From Antilocapra americana (taxonomy: Eukaryota > Chordata > Mammalia > Artiodactyla > Antilocapridae), in NCBI GenBank assembly GCA_007570785.1, contig ML660777.1, positions 936,363 through 1,000,362 on the forward strand: a stretch of DNA of 64,000 nt. The letters run 5' to 3'. This document shows, piece after piece, positions 11,079-23,202 of the stretch. The notes beneath the pieces are model-generated. The model saw only the letters and a program-made list of their open reading frames with translations, ran no database searches and had not been told where the DNA came from. Numbering within the stretch: the stretch's first letter is position 1; every line of letters begins with the position of its first letter. The translations under genes were made by a program, and so were the position numbers.

Positions 11079-12258
11079 CAGTTCAGTCACTCAGTCGTGT
11101 CCAACTCTGTGACCCCACAGACTGCAGCAAGCCAGGCTTCCCTGTCCATCACCAATTCCTGGAGCTTGCTCAAACTCATGTCCATCGAGTCAGTGATGCC
11201 ATCCAACCATCTCATTCTCTGTCGTCCCCTTCTCCTCCCGCCTTCAATCTTTCCCAGCATCAGGTTATTTTCCAATGAGTCAGTTTTTCACATCAGGTGG
11301 CCAAAGTATTGGAGTTTCAACTTCAACATCAGTCCTTCTAATCAATATTGTTTTTAGGACTGACTGGTTTGATCTCCTTGCAGTCCAAGGGACTCTCAAG
11401 AGTTTCTCCAACACCACAGTTCAAAAGCATAAATTCTTTGGTGCTCAGCTTTCTTTATAATTCAACTCTCACATCCATACATGACTACTAGAAAAACCAT
11501 AGCTTTGACTAGATGGATCTTTGTCGGCAAAGTAATGTCTCTTTTTAATATGCTGTCTAGGTTGGTCATAGCTTTTCTTTCAAGGAACAAGCATCTTTTA
11601 ATTTCATGGCTGCAGTCACCATTTGCAGAGATTTTGAAGCCCAAAAAAATAATCTCTCACTGTTTCCATTGTTTCCCCATCTATTTGCCATGAAGTGATG
11701 AACCAGATGTCATGATCTTAGTTTTCTGAATGTTGAGTTTTAAGCCAGCTTTTTCACTCTCCTCTTTCATTTTCATCAAGGGGCTCTTTAGTTCTTCGCC
11801 TTCTGCCATAAGTGTGGTATCATCTGTGCATCTGAGGTTATTGATATTTCTCCTGGAAATTTTGATCCCAGCTCGGGCTTCATCCAGCCTGGCATTTTGC
11901 ATGATGTATCCTGCATATAAGTTAAATAAGCAGGGTGACAATATACAGCCTTGACGTACTCCTTTCCAATTTGAAACCAGTCTATTATTCCATGTCCAGT
12001 TCTAACTGTTGTTTCTTGACCTGCATACAGATTCCTCAGGAGGCAGGTCAGGTGGTCTGGTATTCCCATCTCGTTCAGAATTTTCCACAGTTTGTTGTGA
12101 TCCACACAGTCAAAGGTTTTGGCATAGTCAGTAAAACATAAGTAGATGTTTTTCTGGAACTCTTTTGCTTTTTTGATGATCCAGTGGATATTGGCAATTT
12201 GATCTCTGGTTCCTCTGCCTTTTCTAAATCCAGCTTGAACATCTGGAAGTTCACGGGT
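11079..12258 (-). mobile_element. BovB LINE, 5'-truncated, about 1.2 kb
   Basis: Reverse complement of the BovB 3' part from TCAGTTCAGTCACTCAGTCGTG to GAACATCTGGAAGTTCACGG. On the minus strand, frames 12105-11788 and 11941-11681 encode the RTE reverse-transcriptase segment (NKLWKILNEMGIPDHLTCLLRN, then INNLRCTDDTTLMAE). The active-site YADD is CTDD and the frame is shifted between the two pieces, so it is dead. Confidence 0.9.
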
Positions 12259-12302
12259 TTTAACCTCTCTTAAATTATCACAGATAACAGGAGCAATACT
12301 AT

Positions 12303-12415
12303 GTGGTTAAAGGAACCTGTACTTTGGAGGCAAGTGTCCCTGGGTTTCACTTTGAGGCCTAGGAGCACATGATTTAACCTTAGTATGCTTCACTCTCTCT
12401 TTTCTGCTCTTAAAC
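12303..12415 (+). mobile_element. MIR SINE fragment
   Basis: TGGTTAAAGGAACCTGTACTTTGGAGGCAAGTGTCCCTGGGTTT and CATGATTTAACCTTAGTATGCTTCA follow MIR in sense orientation. Confidence 0.55.
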
Positions 12416-12489
12416 TATTTTGGTTTGATTTACAAAGCTTCAACTTATAGACAATTATCAAGAAATGTTTGTGTTTTCAAAAAAAGAAT

Positions 12490-12740
12490 TAATATAACAA
12501 AACAAAAATAGACTTACATATACAGATAACAGACCAGTGGTTACAGTAGGAAGAGGGGAGGGCAGAGAGGTAAGGTAAGGGTATGGGATTAAGAAATACA
12601 AACTACCATGGATAAAATAAATGAACTACAAGAATATACAGCCAATATTTTAAAACAAGTTTAAATGGAGTGTAATCTATAAAAATATTGAATCACTATG
12701 TTGTACACCTGAAACTAATATAAAATTGTAAATCAGCTGT
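12490..12740 (+). mobile_element. Older L1 3' UTR end
   Basis: CAGATAACAGACCAGTGGTTACAGT, TGGGATTAAGAAATACAAACTACC and TGAATCACTATGTTGTACACCTGAAACTAATATAA are typical of L1MA-like 3' ends. Confidence 0.75.
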
Positions 12741-13603
12741 ACTTCAACAGCAACAAAGGTCAAACCACAAGGATAAATAAAAGTGGCAAGGAGCCAAAGC
12801 AATAAAATTTGGAGGGAAAAAAAGAAAGAAATGTGTGTGTTTTTAAAGCAAAAACCCTACCTCCCTTCTCCACATGTGGATGTATATGCTGAAGAATACA
12901 GCAAAGTCCATGTGGATCCCTACCTCAAGCGTCATCCTGAATAAGGATTCAAAATCACCCTTCCCTTTCCTGGGTCCTGAAAGTTACAAGGAGGGAACTC
13001 AGCCCACGCATCTTTGTGGGTTAGGGTTAGGGTTGGGTCAGGGTTAATGAGATCGTTTCCTATGCTGCTCTATCTTGTTTGCTGATTAAACCACAGTTCC
13101 TTTAGGCCTAAACAAGATTAGCTGAACCATAAATATTTTCCTGGTGATACCATATGCAGGTGTAATTAAGAGCCAGTCTTTTGTTTTGCTTATAATAAAC
13201 TACCTCTGAAACTAAAACAAAGTGAATGGCTGCAGATCACATTAACCAGCCCACAATGAATGGGCAGAATGAGTGAATCAACATTATTACATAAACATTT
13301 ATCCCACCTGACATAACAGTTACACAGATCAGGCCCATGGCATGGTTTTATAGCTCCATTAGAATGCAAAAATACATAATCTGAGCAAAGATGGAATATT
13401 TTAGAGCAAATCCAAACACAGACTACAGACCTGCTGAGATCCCTCCCACTGTTCCCCAACTCCACCTGAAGAAACTATTCCACTTATGGCTATAATTATC
13501 TTTTTAATACCTGGGTAAAATATAGTAGGTGTTGTGATGAATCTTTTTCGTATATGGTAAAGAAAAGAACTTCTTAAACCAAATTACAGAGTTTTCTTGT
13601 TGT
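12741..13603. other. Unique intronic DNA with short telomere-like stretch
   Basis: Nothing gene-like. 13018-13045 reads as degenerate TTAGGG units (GGGTTAGGGTTAGGGTTGGG), too short to be more than chance or a microscopic interstitial telomeric repeat. Confidence 0.5.
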
Positions 13604-13737
13604 TGTTAATATTTAGTTGCTAAGTCATGTGTGACTCTTTTGTGACTCTATGGATTGTAGCCCACCAGGCTCCCCTGTCCATGGGATTTCCTAGGCAAGA
13701 ATACTGGAGTGGGTTACCGCATCCTTCTCCATAGAGC
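13604..13737 (-). mobile_element. Bov-tA SINE, head missing
   Basis: TTTAGTTGCTAAGTCATGTGTGACTC through GGCAAGAATACTGGAGTGGGTTACC to CCTTCTCC; the tRNA-derived head is absent. Confidence 0.85.
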
Positions 13738-14550
13738 TTTGAGCCCTGCCTAAAACCTAACTTTTAAGAAAACATATTCACAATGAGACCTAGAAGTCCA
13801 ACAAAGAGGCACTTAGTGTCACAAATCAGAAGCACATCCATGCCGTGTATGCTCTCCTGAGCAAAGCACCCTTCAAAGTTAACCAGCAAGGAAGTCTCCC
13901 TGCCTCATCCATGAGCCTGCAATGAATGTGTATCATTGACACCAGGAGCCAGAGACATCCTCTTATCATTAGCACACCCCACTTAGCCCCTACCTCCATC
14001 CCAGCCCTGACACTCTCAAATATTTCCTATGACACCTTCATAAAGCTTTGATATTTCTCTTTTTTTTCTCATTAAAAAAACAGTATTATAATCTGCATTA
14101 CAAAAAAATTAGAGAAATGATTCACTGCAATTTGACAAGAAACAGAAGTCAAAAAACTCCAGATTCACTACGCTCTGCATCAACAACCAGTGTCCTGTAA
14201 TACTTAAAAACAACAGGAGTCAGTATTTAGAAAGACTGACAGTTTTTCCTAAAGATGTGGAAATGACCAAGCAGCCTGCAAAGAGAACTATGAGTCTGAG
14301 CACTCAGGGACAAGCCCAGAAGGAAGTTTATAAAGGACCAAGGATGCCCACGGCAGTGTAGAGAACATGGTAAAAACAGATGGAATAAGGGCCCCTGATC
14401 TCCACACTTTATTAATTCTTCCAGGTATTCATGGGCTTCAAACGAAAGCCTTTCCACACCAAGTTTTTGTGAATTCATCAGATGCTCTGAACACAAGACC
14501 AGCAGCCAGTTCTGTCTGAGTCCAGCCAGAGCAGGGTAATGTTTTGAAGA
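13738..14550. other. Unique intronic DNA
   Basis: No element recognised. The minus frame 14227-14748 takes its first third from the L1 3' end that follows and is not a gene. Confidence 0.5.
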
Positions 14551-14845
14551 GTCTCGTGGACTCTGTGGAAGAGGGCGAGGGTGGGATGATATGGGAGAAT
14601 GGCATTGAAATATATTAATTATCATATGTGAAATCAATAGCCAGCCCAGGTTTGATGCTCGGGGCTGGTGCACCGGGATGACCCAGGGGGTGGGAATCGG
14701 GAGGGAGGAGGGAGGGGGGTTCTGGAGGGGGAGCAAATGTATACCCATGGCAGATTCATGTCAGTGTATGGCAAAACCAACACAATAAAGAAAATTAAAA
14801 AATAAAAATAAAAACAAATAAATTTTTAAAAAGAAAAAAAAAGCA
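14551..14845 (+). mobile_element. Bovine-type L1 3' end
   Basis: GTGGACTCTGTGGAAGAGGGCGAGGGTGGGATGATATGG to GCAAAACCAACACAATAAAG and an A-rich tail of about 65 bases. 5'-truncated to about 300 bases. Confidence 0.87.
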
Positions 14846-15079
14846 ACTTCCTTATATGTAGCATTTTGTCAAACGGGATGGAAGAATATGATACTATTGC
14901 AATTCAAATAATACAGCTATTAGAAGAAAAACTTTGTCACCTGTTCTTCAAGCACAAGAGATATAAGAAACTTAAAGCTATTAAGATCAAGAGAAGATTC
15001 TAAAAAAATATAGACAATGACTCAGAGTTTTCTAGAACAGCATTTATTTGATATTCAAAGTATAGCTGCAATCATAACA

Positions 15080-15330
15080 GACATGAAATTATTTCCATTA
15101 AGACAGCATCAAACAACCCATTTGATGGTGTTTGTAATTAACCATTATTACAGTTGATACTATAATAAACATATCTGTAGCTAGATCTTTAACCACATCT
15201 ACAATTATTTCCTTAAGATAAATTCCCTAAAGGATATCTGGATCAAAAGGTATATAAAAATTTACCCCCAGGAAATTTTTGTGAATTTACTTTCCCAACA
15301 GCTGTGTTTAAATGTTCCTACTTGGATGAC
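15080..15330 (-). mobile_element. Possible old L1 fragment
   Basis: ATAAACATATCTGTAGCTAGATCTTTAACCACATC, TTTCCTTAAGATAAATTCC and GGATCAAAAGGTATA resemble the ORF2/3' UTR part of old L1 in reverse complement. Diverged; could be unrelated. Confidence 0.4.
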
Positions 15331-16117
15331 ATTAATTTTTTAATTAAGAGCTAGTTAAAGCAATGCTGCTTCAAATACTAGATTTTTTCCCCCTCACCTA
15401 TTGTAACAATAGCTCTCAGAAAATGTAGAAAGAAATTAAGCCATAAAATTTCCCACAAAATTGAAAACACCAGCTATCAGGAAGTTTTGGACAGTAACTG
15501 AGTCATAGGCTGACAGCAGAAAAGGGACAGATGGGAGGCAGTTGACATCCAGATGGCCTCACACAGTCCCTTTTGGAGGATTTTCCAAAGCTCTCTTGAT
15601 CCTTCAATCAGAACTGGTTGGGAGACCAAGCAGTTTCCACACTCCAGGCCCAGGGGACTCCTGAGTCTTCCTGGACACAGAAGCCCAGGTCCTGTAGTTA
15701 GCAGGAAGGCCTGTGAGCCCTAACCCAGCACAGGATCAGCTCTGGATTGAGTGACTTTCACTGGCTTTTTTCAGTTTAATAAACTCAATACAACTTGAAT
15801 CTATTTTGGTCTGCATAGTGCCCAGATGCAGTAACTGAAGCAGAGAAAATATTTTTTAAATCCCACTAAGAGGAAACAGATTATTCTCCAGTTCATCTTC
15901 TGCAATTAATCCCAATGTCCTGAAATTTTACAGTATTTGAATGGTGCGGAGGAGAGCCTGCATTTTCTCTTTTGAGCCACCTGGTTACCCTTCTGTCCAT
16001 TGCTCTTCTTCCCAGACATCATCTACCCTCTTCCTTGAAGGACTGTGAAAATTATTTCCTCTTGCATGCTGCGTTCCAGTATCAGAGTTCATTAGATTAG
16101 CTGTTAGAGGATGGTGG
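15331..16117. other. Unique intronic DNA
   Basis: No exon, RNA gene or repeat recognised. Confidence 0.45.
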
Positions 16118-16245
16118 TGTCATTTGTTTTGTTTTTTGGCCACTCCACATGTAGCATCTTAGTTCTTTGATCAGAGATCAATCAAACTTGCAACTCCTGC
16201 ATTGTGAGTACAGAGTCTTAACCACTGGATCACCAGGGAAATCCA
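16118..16245 (-). mobile_element. CHR-like cetartiodactyl SINE
   Basis: TTTTTTGGCCACTCCACATGTAGCATCTTAGTTCTTTGATCAG through CTCCTGCATTGTGAGTACAGAGTCTTAACCACTGGATCACCAGGGAAATCC matches the tRNA-derived CHR family shared by whales and ruminants. It is older than the Bov-tA copies. Confidence 0.8.
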
Positions 16246-16710
16246 AAGTGTTCCCATTTGAATGTCCAAAGTACCCTATAAGCTTAGCCACTGCATCATA
16301 CATCCTATCATATGAATCTTTAGCGTTGACTTATTCATTTGCTTAATAATCTTTTCTCAAGCTTTGTGCTAATGAATATAAGTGCCCATCTAACACAGGA
16401 GACTGTCAAAAAAAAAAAAGGAAACCTGGGTTCACATTTCCCTTTAGTATCACTTAAGACAGAAGCAAGAGGAAGGATATACTATTTCCATCCCAAGAAA
16501 AACAGAAAATCTAGGACAAGTAGTCATAAGACTCAGGACAAGAGGAGCACTGTATTTAAATATGTTTCTCCTCAGGCTTTATGATCAGAACTGCTGCCAG
16601 CCTTGGGAGTACAGAGTAGGCCCTGTCCCCCCAACACACAAACACAGGGAGCAAAGGAGTGGAAACATTGATTTCGAGTGGCATTTCTACAGCCCTACAC
16701 AGAATTGATG

Positions 16711-17037
16711 TTTTTGAACTTTGGTGTTGGAGAAGACTCTTGAGTCTCTTGGACTGCAAGGAGATCAAACCAGTCATGTAAAGGAAATCAGTCCTGAATA
16801 TTCATTGGAAGGACTGATGCTGAAGCTGAAACTCCAATACTTTGGCCACCTGATGCGAAGAACTGACTCACTGGAAAAGACCCTGATGCTGGGAGAGATT
16901 GCAGGTGGGAGGAGAAGGGGACTACAGAGGATGAGATGGTTGGATGGCATCACCGACTCAATGGACATGACTTTGAGTAAGGTCTGGGAGTTGGTGATGG
17001 ACAGGGAGGCCTGGAATGCTGCAGTCCATGGGGTCGC
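16711..17037 (+). mobile_element. BovB LINE 3' end
   Basis: TTTGAACTTTGGTGTTGGAGAAGACTC to CCATGGGGTCGCAATGTCC. The translation shows [17 protein letters not shown] and [17 protein letters not shown], the RTE C-terminal signature. 5'-truncated. Confidence 0.88.
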
Positions 17038-17109
17038 AATGTCCAGCTGTTGCCAAACGTCTCCTAGGGAATAAAATCACAGTCGAGAACCACTGCCTCG
17101 GAGTGAGTC

Positions 17110-17230
17110 AGACGCTGGCACTGAAAGAGCATTCGACCGAGCCAGGCTTCCAGTCTAGATTCAGCAGTTAGCTGACTGTAGAACCTGGTTACAGAGGTTC
17201 AGTTAAAGCATCTGTTTCTGCTGACTCTGA
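17110..17230 (+). mobile_element. MIR SINE, diverged
   Basis: AAAGAGCATTCGACCGAGCCAGGCTTCCAGTCTAGATTCAGCAGTTAGC and TTCAGTTAAAGCATCTGTTTCTGC follow MIR in sense orientation. Confidence 0.5.
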
Positions 17231-17239
17231 GGCAGAGAT

Positions 17240-17780
17240 CTACGAGCTTTCAGGCATAACCTGTGAGACATAAGGGGAGCGGGACTGGGCAGAGGAAGAA
17301 GGTCCACTACAACGCAGCTGCAACAGACACCTCAGCTAGTCAGCCCCTTGGAGGGCTCCGGAACTGGGATGGCTCTTCAGAGCTGCCCCAAATTGAAGCG
17401 GGGGATCAGGCCTTGACACCCTCATGCCAACAAGGCATTGGATGTGCGCTGCCCCCCAGGAAGACAGGCAGAACCCTGGGTGAGGAGGTTGCCTTCAGCA
17501 CAAGGCCAGGCTGAAGGGGGAACCCAGTGAGCCATCAGCAGCCCACAGCACTGAGGGGCGGCAGCATTGGGAGGCACACCCCAGCTCCACTACAGTGTCC
17601 AAAACATGGGGGAGATTCACCAGGTATGAACACATAAGTGGAGGGCAGTCACAGCAGGGACCTCAAAATCAGATTAGAGAGCCAGAGACCCCAGTTCCCC
17701 CACGGGCATGCTGACCTATGTCCATCTAAATCACTGGTCTCTTTTTCAGACTCTATGGTCTCCACCACTGCAGTCGGTTA
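17240..17780. other. GC-rich island-like fragment of unknown origin
   Basis: About 540 bases much richer in G/C than its surroundings, including an 83-codon plus frame (17263-17514) with no domain I know. An old LTR, or the remnant of a processed sequence, would look like this, but I cannot name it. Confidence 0.4.
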
Positions 17781-17831
17781 GAGAGTGACTCTGTACTCAC
17801 TGTGAGGTACTGGAGATACACAGTGTACGTG

Positions 17832-18055
17832 CGAGCTCAGTTGCTCAATCGTGTTCGTGTTCGAGTCTTTGTGACCCCATGGATGGCAGCCTGCCAGGCT
17901 CCCCTGTCCGAGGAATTTTCCAGGCAAGAATACTGGAGCAGGTTGCCATTTCCTATTCCAGGGGGTCTTCCCAACCCAGGGATCCCACCTGCATCTCTTG
18001 CATTTCCTGCATGGGCAGGTGGTTTCTTTACCACTGTGCCACCTGGGAACCCCTG
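17832..18055 (-). mobile_element. Bov-tA SINE
   Basis: CAGTTGCTCAATCGTGTTCG, TGACCCCATGGATGGCAGCC, CAACCCAGGGATCCCACCTGC and CACTGTGCCACCTGGGAACCCC in order. Confidence 0.87.
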
Positions 18056-18612
18056 TAGATACATGGTAGGAAACAAAATAATCTCTACTCACCAGGAACT
18101 GTCATTCTAGCAGAAAGGTATAGAAGGACAACGAGTGAGATTAGCACCGATAAAGTGACCTAAAACAATTGCTAAATCTGCCTGGAGAGGCTGCAGCCAA
18201 AGGAACAGTGAACAAATCACTATAAGCAGCTAATGTCTGAAATCACTTTAAGAAAAAATGTGACAATAATGTGCACTTATTGTTTCCAGAGAAAGAAAAG
18301 TGCTAAAAGAATGAGCTTCTCCAGAGAAAAACAATGGGAGCTGAAAATTGAAAAATATCCTGAAATCGTGATGACTAAGAAAAAATAACGTTTGGCATTC
18401 AGCTCTCATGTGTGATCTTTATTTTATGAATTTTCATATCGAAATATTTTCAACATTACATTATCTTCTATTAATTCAATGATCAAAAAATTCAGTTTTT
18501 TTTTTTTTTTGGAAAACAGTGCACATGTGTGCGTGATCTGTAAAAGAGATCCAGATCCTTGCTACTCAAATGTATGGTCCAAAAGGGAAGGGAAGGCACT
18601 GGGCTCTGAAAA

Positions 18613-18813
18613 GTGAGCTGCTCACTTGTGTCTAACTTTTTAGAGTCTGACCCCATGGACTGTAGTCACCAGATTCCTCTGTCTATGGGATTTCCCAGGC
18701 AAGAATACTGGAGTAGGTTGCCATTTCCTTCTCCAGGGGATCTTCCTGACACAGGGATCGAACTTGGATCTCTTGCATTGCAGGCAGATTCTTTACCATC
18801 TGAACCACCAGGG
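18613..18813 (-). mobile_element. Bov-tA SINE
   Basis: GACCCCATGGACTGTAGTCACCAG, CCAGGCAAGAATACTGGAGTAGG, GCAGGCAGATTCTTTACCATCTGAACCACCAGGG. Confidence 0.87.
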
Positions 18814-18815
18814 TG

Positions 18816-20246
18816 CAGGGTTGGGCTCTGAAGTTCTGCACAAATATGCTGACAGTTTTTCTAATATGTGTGTGTGTATCACCCAATTTTGCTGTGAGGC
18901 TTTAGTCCAAACTCCAATGCAACTGAAAATTTCCACGTACTAGTTTCTCATGCTAAGTGCCTCCTATCAGTAAAGGAAACATATAATCTCTTTCTTATTC
19001 AGAAACTGATTAGCTATTTTGGGTGGTGATGTTGATAAAGGAATAACCAAAGAGTAAAATTGTAGTGTTTAGGCTCCTAGGAAACATGACTTTTGGGAAA
19101 AAACACACACAGCTGTTAGAGTCAAGAACACTTCATTGATAGTCACCCTGGATATTATTTGTTAAAATTTTCAAGCTGCTAACTCAAAGGGGGAAAAAAT
19201 GCATATTCAAACCAAGCCAAAAAAAATATTTTTCTGCACATTATCATTAGAAGGGGGAAACTGTAAAACCATGCATTACTATAAAGTTAATATTGTGCTG
19301 TCAAAAAAATATATATATATGGTCCAATAGTACATTCTTTGAAATGCAGATTCTAATTCAATGCATTTGGCATGGGCTTGAGAGTCTGAAGCTCTAATAA
19401 GCTCGTAGGTGAGCTCATGCTGCTGATTTGCAGACTACATGTTGAGGAGCAGGTTTCTAGATCATTCAGCTCAATGACTTTTGAAGTTCAGGTGAAGAAA
19501 TAACTGAGCATCCTAGAAAGAAAAAGGAATGTGGAAATAATAATGTGCCAAGAATCTAGCAGCTTAAATGCTGCTGTGTTAGCAGCAAAGTGAACTGTAA
19601 TTAAAACTTTCAGCAAACCAGAGATAGTCCCTCTCACATGTAAACACTGGATCTAAGACAATGTAGACTGGCACCGTGTGCTGGTGGGCTCAGGAAGTCA
19701 CACTGGCTTTGAATGCATTATTTACAATGTAAATGCCACAAAACAAGACTTGAATAATATTACTCCGTGTGAAAATGGGCTAGCCCTCAGCCACAGGACT
19801 TCCCTGAACTGAACTGGCATTCACAACTCTTGCCTTCAAATGTCATAGCTTAGCCCTGAAGTGAAAATCATTTTCTTACAGACATCATGTAGATGAGATA
19901 GTTATGAAACATTTTTTAAAAAGGAGTAAGAGTTGGTCCTAAAATTAAACAAAGGCTGTTAAGGCCAAAAGAAGTTGAGCTTCTCTTGACAGTTTTATTC
20001 TAAGGCCTGGCATCATTCAAGAATCTTATCATTTTTTAAAGAGCTCGTAAGACATGTTATAAATCAACATATTGGATCATATTTTTTACCACAGTCCTCC
20101 AGGTTGGATGCATCAGACAATTATTATATGAGGATGATGAGTGATCTTTGGGAATGGTCCAATTTTATGGACATGAGCAGAACTTTGTGAAAAGAAAAAT
20201 AGCATAATAACAGCATTTTAAAAAGAAAATCCTAATGTATTTTCAT
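18816..20246. other. Mostly unique AT-rich intronic DNA
   Basis: Apart from a faint MER5-like patch (19325-19460) and a short (AT)n near 19308-19320, nothing is recognised. Confidence 0.5.
19325..19460 (+). mobile_element. Possible MER5-like hAT fragment
   Basis: GAAATGCAGATTCTAATTCAATGCATTTGG and CTGATTTGCAGACTACATGTTGAGGAGCAGG resemble the 3' half of MER5/Charlie-type non-autonomous transposons. Confidence 0.4.
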
Positions 20247-20460
20247 TGGGCTTCTCTTGTAGCTCAGTTAGTAAAGAATCTGCCTGCAATGCAGGAGATC
20301 CGGGTTCAATTACTAGATCGAGAAGATCCCCTGGAGAAGGAAATGGCAATCCACTCCAGTATTCTTGCCTGGAAAATCCCATGAACAGAGGAGCCTGGAG
20401 GGCTACAGTCCATGGGGTGGCAAGAGTCAGACCCGACTTAGTGACTAAACCACCACCACC
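20247..20460 (+). mobile_element. Bov-tA SINE
   Basis: GGGCTTCTCTTGTAGCTCAGTTAG head through GGCAAGAGTCAGACCCGACTTAGTGAC; ends in an ACC-rich tail. Confidence 0.88.
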
Positions 20461-21374
20461 AATGTAGTTTAGTTATCTTTTCATATAATAAGTCTTTTTC
20501 AAAGTGACTCATAGCTCTATTATTTAGACAGTCACTGACATTTGTCTTGATTAATTAATAAAACTAAATACATATACATATGTATATTTTAGTTTAAACA
20601 CCTATTATTAAAGCTTAGCTAAAACTCAAAAACATTAAACTATTAAAATATGACCTAATGAGAAGAAATTGTTCAAAAAGATTTACCGTGTAATGCCAGA
20701 GATTTTGATTATAATTTTTAATAGCACTATCATTGCTTAAATTACCAAGATTTGTGATGGCAGAATTTATCTAAGCAAAAAAAATCTTAAGATTGGGTTC
20801 TAGATGTATTATGGGGAAAAAATGGCATATTTTTTTGTTTGAATAGTACAAAATGAAATAATTCTTACTGAATTCTATTTCCCAAAATTCTCATGAAAAG
20901 CGAATTCTATAATTCTACTTTCCTACATCCCACATCAGTTCCTCAATTCATATTTTTATTTTTATACTCAGTGATACAGAGTAAGTAACAAGTGTTTTAT
21001 AAACTACTGCTAATAAAGTATATGGTTTGGGACATCCAGTTAGAGTCAGTTATCTTCCTATATTTTTCTATGACCCTTTCCAGTGTTTATGTGCTGGTCA
21101 TGAGATATACAGCAATATCTGGAATTCTCATCCAAAGGATTAAATATGTTCAATACAGCTTTGATATTAAGGATATTTTATTGTGATTCTTTTAAATACA
21201 AATATATTTACAATACCTCTATTATCCAGAATATTCAAATAATAAGAATTCCATGTTCTTTGACCTTGTGAATAAATTGAAGTTTATTGGTCATTTTAAT
21301 GATATATAACTTCAGCAAAGACAAATGAGTACAGTACTTGAATCTTTGAAAAATTTTTTCATATACACAGTTCT
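20461..21374. other. Unique AT-rich intronic DNA
   Basis: No element recognised; the plus frame 20992-21186 is AT-rich chance sequence. Confidence 0.45.
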
Positions 21375-21535
21375 ACTAAATCCCCACAATAACCTTTCAG
21401 GTGAGCATTATAGCAACCTCACTTTTAGATCCAATGGGTCCCATGAAGCGATCATGTAGTTCTCAAATCACCTAGCTAGTGGGTAATAAAATCAAGATTC
21501 AAATCTACATCTTCACTGCTCTTCTCAAGATGTAC
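21375..21535 (-). mobile_element. MIR SINE
   Basis: AATCCCCACAATAACCTTTCAGGTGAGCATTAT and CAAATCACCTAGCTAGTGGGTAATAAAATCAAGATTCAAATC are MIR in reverse complement. Confidence 0.65.
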
Positions 21536-21607
21536 TTCCTCTCTGGGATAACATAAAGGGAAGTGTGACATAGACTATAAAAGATAAAGGTCTAAGTCTT
21601 CTAAATG

Positions 21608-21818
21608 TTATTTAGTTGCTAAGTCACGTCTGACTCAGAATAACCCCATGGAGAGACTGTAGCCTTCCAGTTTCCTCTGTCCATGAGATTTTCCAGGCAA
21701 GAATACTGGAATGGGTTGCCATTTCCTCCTCCAGGGGATCTTACCAACCCAGGGATCAACCCTGTATCTCCTGCATTGGCAGGCAGATTCTTTACCAATG
21801 AGCCACCCGGGAATCCCA
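21608..21818 (-). mobile_element. Bov-tA SINE
   Basis: TTATTTAGTTGCTAAGTCACGTCTGACTC through GCAGATTCTTTACCAATGAGCCACCCGGGAATCCC. Confidence 0.88.
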
Positions 21819-21999
21819 AATCTTCATAATACCTGAATGCACGCATGCTCTTCACAGGTAAACAGTTTAAGGCCATGTTCTGCTGTTACTGGGTCTTCCT
21901 TACTTCATGTCCACTGTCAAGATATTTTAAGGTGACTTTGGATAAAACACGACTTGCTAGTACCACATTCTGTTGATTCTACCTGATTTGATGAACTAT

Positions 22000-22080
22000 C
22001 ACTTTCCATTCATTCATTCAGCATATATTTACTGGGCTTCTACTATATAGCAAGCATTCTGTTTTGAGTTTTTCCAGCAG
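22000..22080 (-). mobile_element. L2 LINE 3' tip
   Basis: CATTCATTCATTCAGCATATATTTACTGGGCTTCTACTATATAGCAAGCATTCTG is the reverse complement of the L2 end. Confidence 0.55.
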
Positions 22081-22764
22081 TTCAGTAGCTATACACACAA
22101 CATAAATAGGCAATACCTATACAATCTCTCACTTGCTCGTCTTTCCAAAGGCATATTCTGATTGCAACTAAGTCTATGATCTTCTGACTAGTCTGGATAC
22201 AAACTAAGCTAGGATTTGCTAGACATGGCTCTGCATTTTGGGAGTCAGCACCTAATATGGGACACAGATCACTCACTGGTGGAATCTGAGTGGATTTTAG
22301 ACGATATATGGGTGGGCAAACATTACCTAGACTTTAAATAGGGAGGACGTTATTATTTTCACAATTCTCTTTCAACTTTTCTGATTGCACAAGAAAGGCA
22401 TAGTTTGGGGCTAGAATAAGTAACATCTCTACTGGATAGTCTCCTTTTTAGCAGAAAGACAGGTTCAGGCTCAGAACCTTGAACAGGTAACTAAGTGTAT
22501 CTAGTTAAAATTAGAATCTTTTCATTGCATTATTTTTAATGTTACTTTCTTTTCACAGCAAGTGGAACTGGTTGTTATATTTCCACATAGAATGTGAGAT
22601 AAAGTTTCTTTTACAAATTATTTACATATAGAAGTCAGTCTTTGATGGTGGGTGGGGGTACTTGATGTCGCATGAATTATAAAAGTAGCTCAAAATTTGC
22701 TGACATTTGGGAAAAACTCATGGTGGGAGGTGAGGTGGGGGGAAGCAGTGGGTTGATCAACAGT

Positions 22765-22860
22765 AGTCAAACTCTAGGCCAAGTTGTGTGCCTCTGAACT
22801 AGTTATTGAACCTGGCAGCCTCATCACCTTCATCAGTAAATGTGAAGTTGAAATGGATCT
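22765..22860 (+). mobile_element. MIR SINE fragment
   Basis: CCAAGTTGTGTGCCTCTGAACTAGTTATTGAACCTGGCAGCCTCA and ATCAGTAAATGTGAAGTTGAAATGG follow MIR sense sequence. Confidence 0.5.
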
Positions 22861-23105
22861 GTAATGCAATGTTTCTGTCCCCAGTCCCCTATGCGTATAA
22901 TAGGCTCCCGTTGGGCATGGTGAGTCCTCATTGCTACAATGATGGTGGAGTAGTAACTGGAAGATTAAAAAGAAATGTGGGCTTTTTCAAAGTTCTCCAA
23001 GCTGCCACTCCCAAGCACATGCACTTTGTCATGCTAAGAACATGCTTGGGAGTTGAGAGTCACAGGACAAGACAATCACTAAGGCCTAGGTGGAAACAGA
23101 GACAG

Positions 23106-23202
23106 ACTTTACTTTGGGGGGTTCAAAATCACTGCAGATGGTAACTGCAGCCATGAAAGTAAAAGACACTTGCTCCTTGGAAGAAAAGCTGTGACCAATC
23201 TC
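23106..23202 (+). mobile_element. BovB LINE, 5' piece of an interrupted copy
   Basis: TTTACTTTGGGGGGTTCAAAATCACTGCAGATGGTAACTGCAGCC to GCTGTGACCAATCT. It continues at 23547 after an inserted minus-strand element. Confidence 0.85.

Noticed and set aside
13018..13045. Interstitial telomeric repeat
   Set aside because: Only two clean TTAGGG units followed by degenerate ones; too short to claim a telomere-derived insertion.
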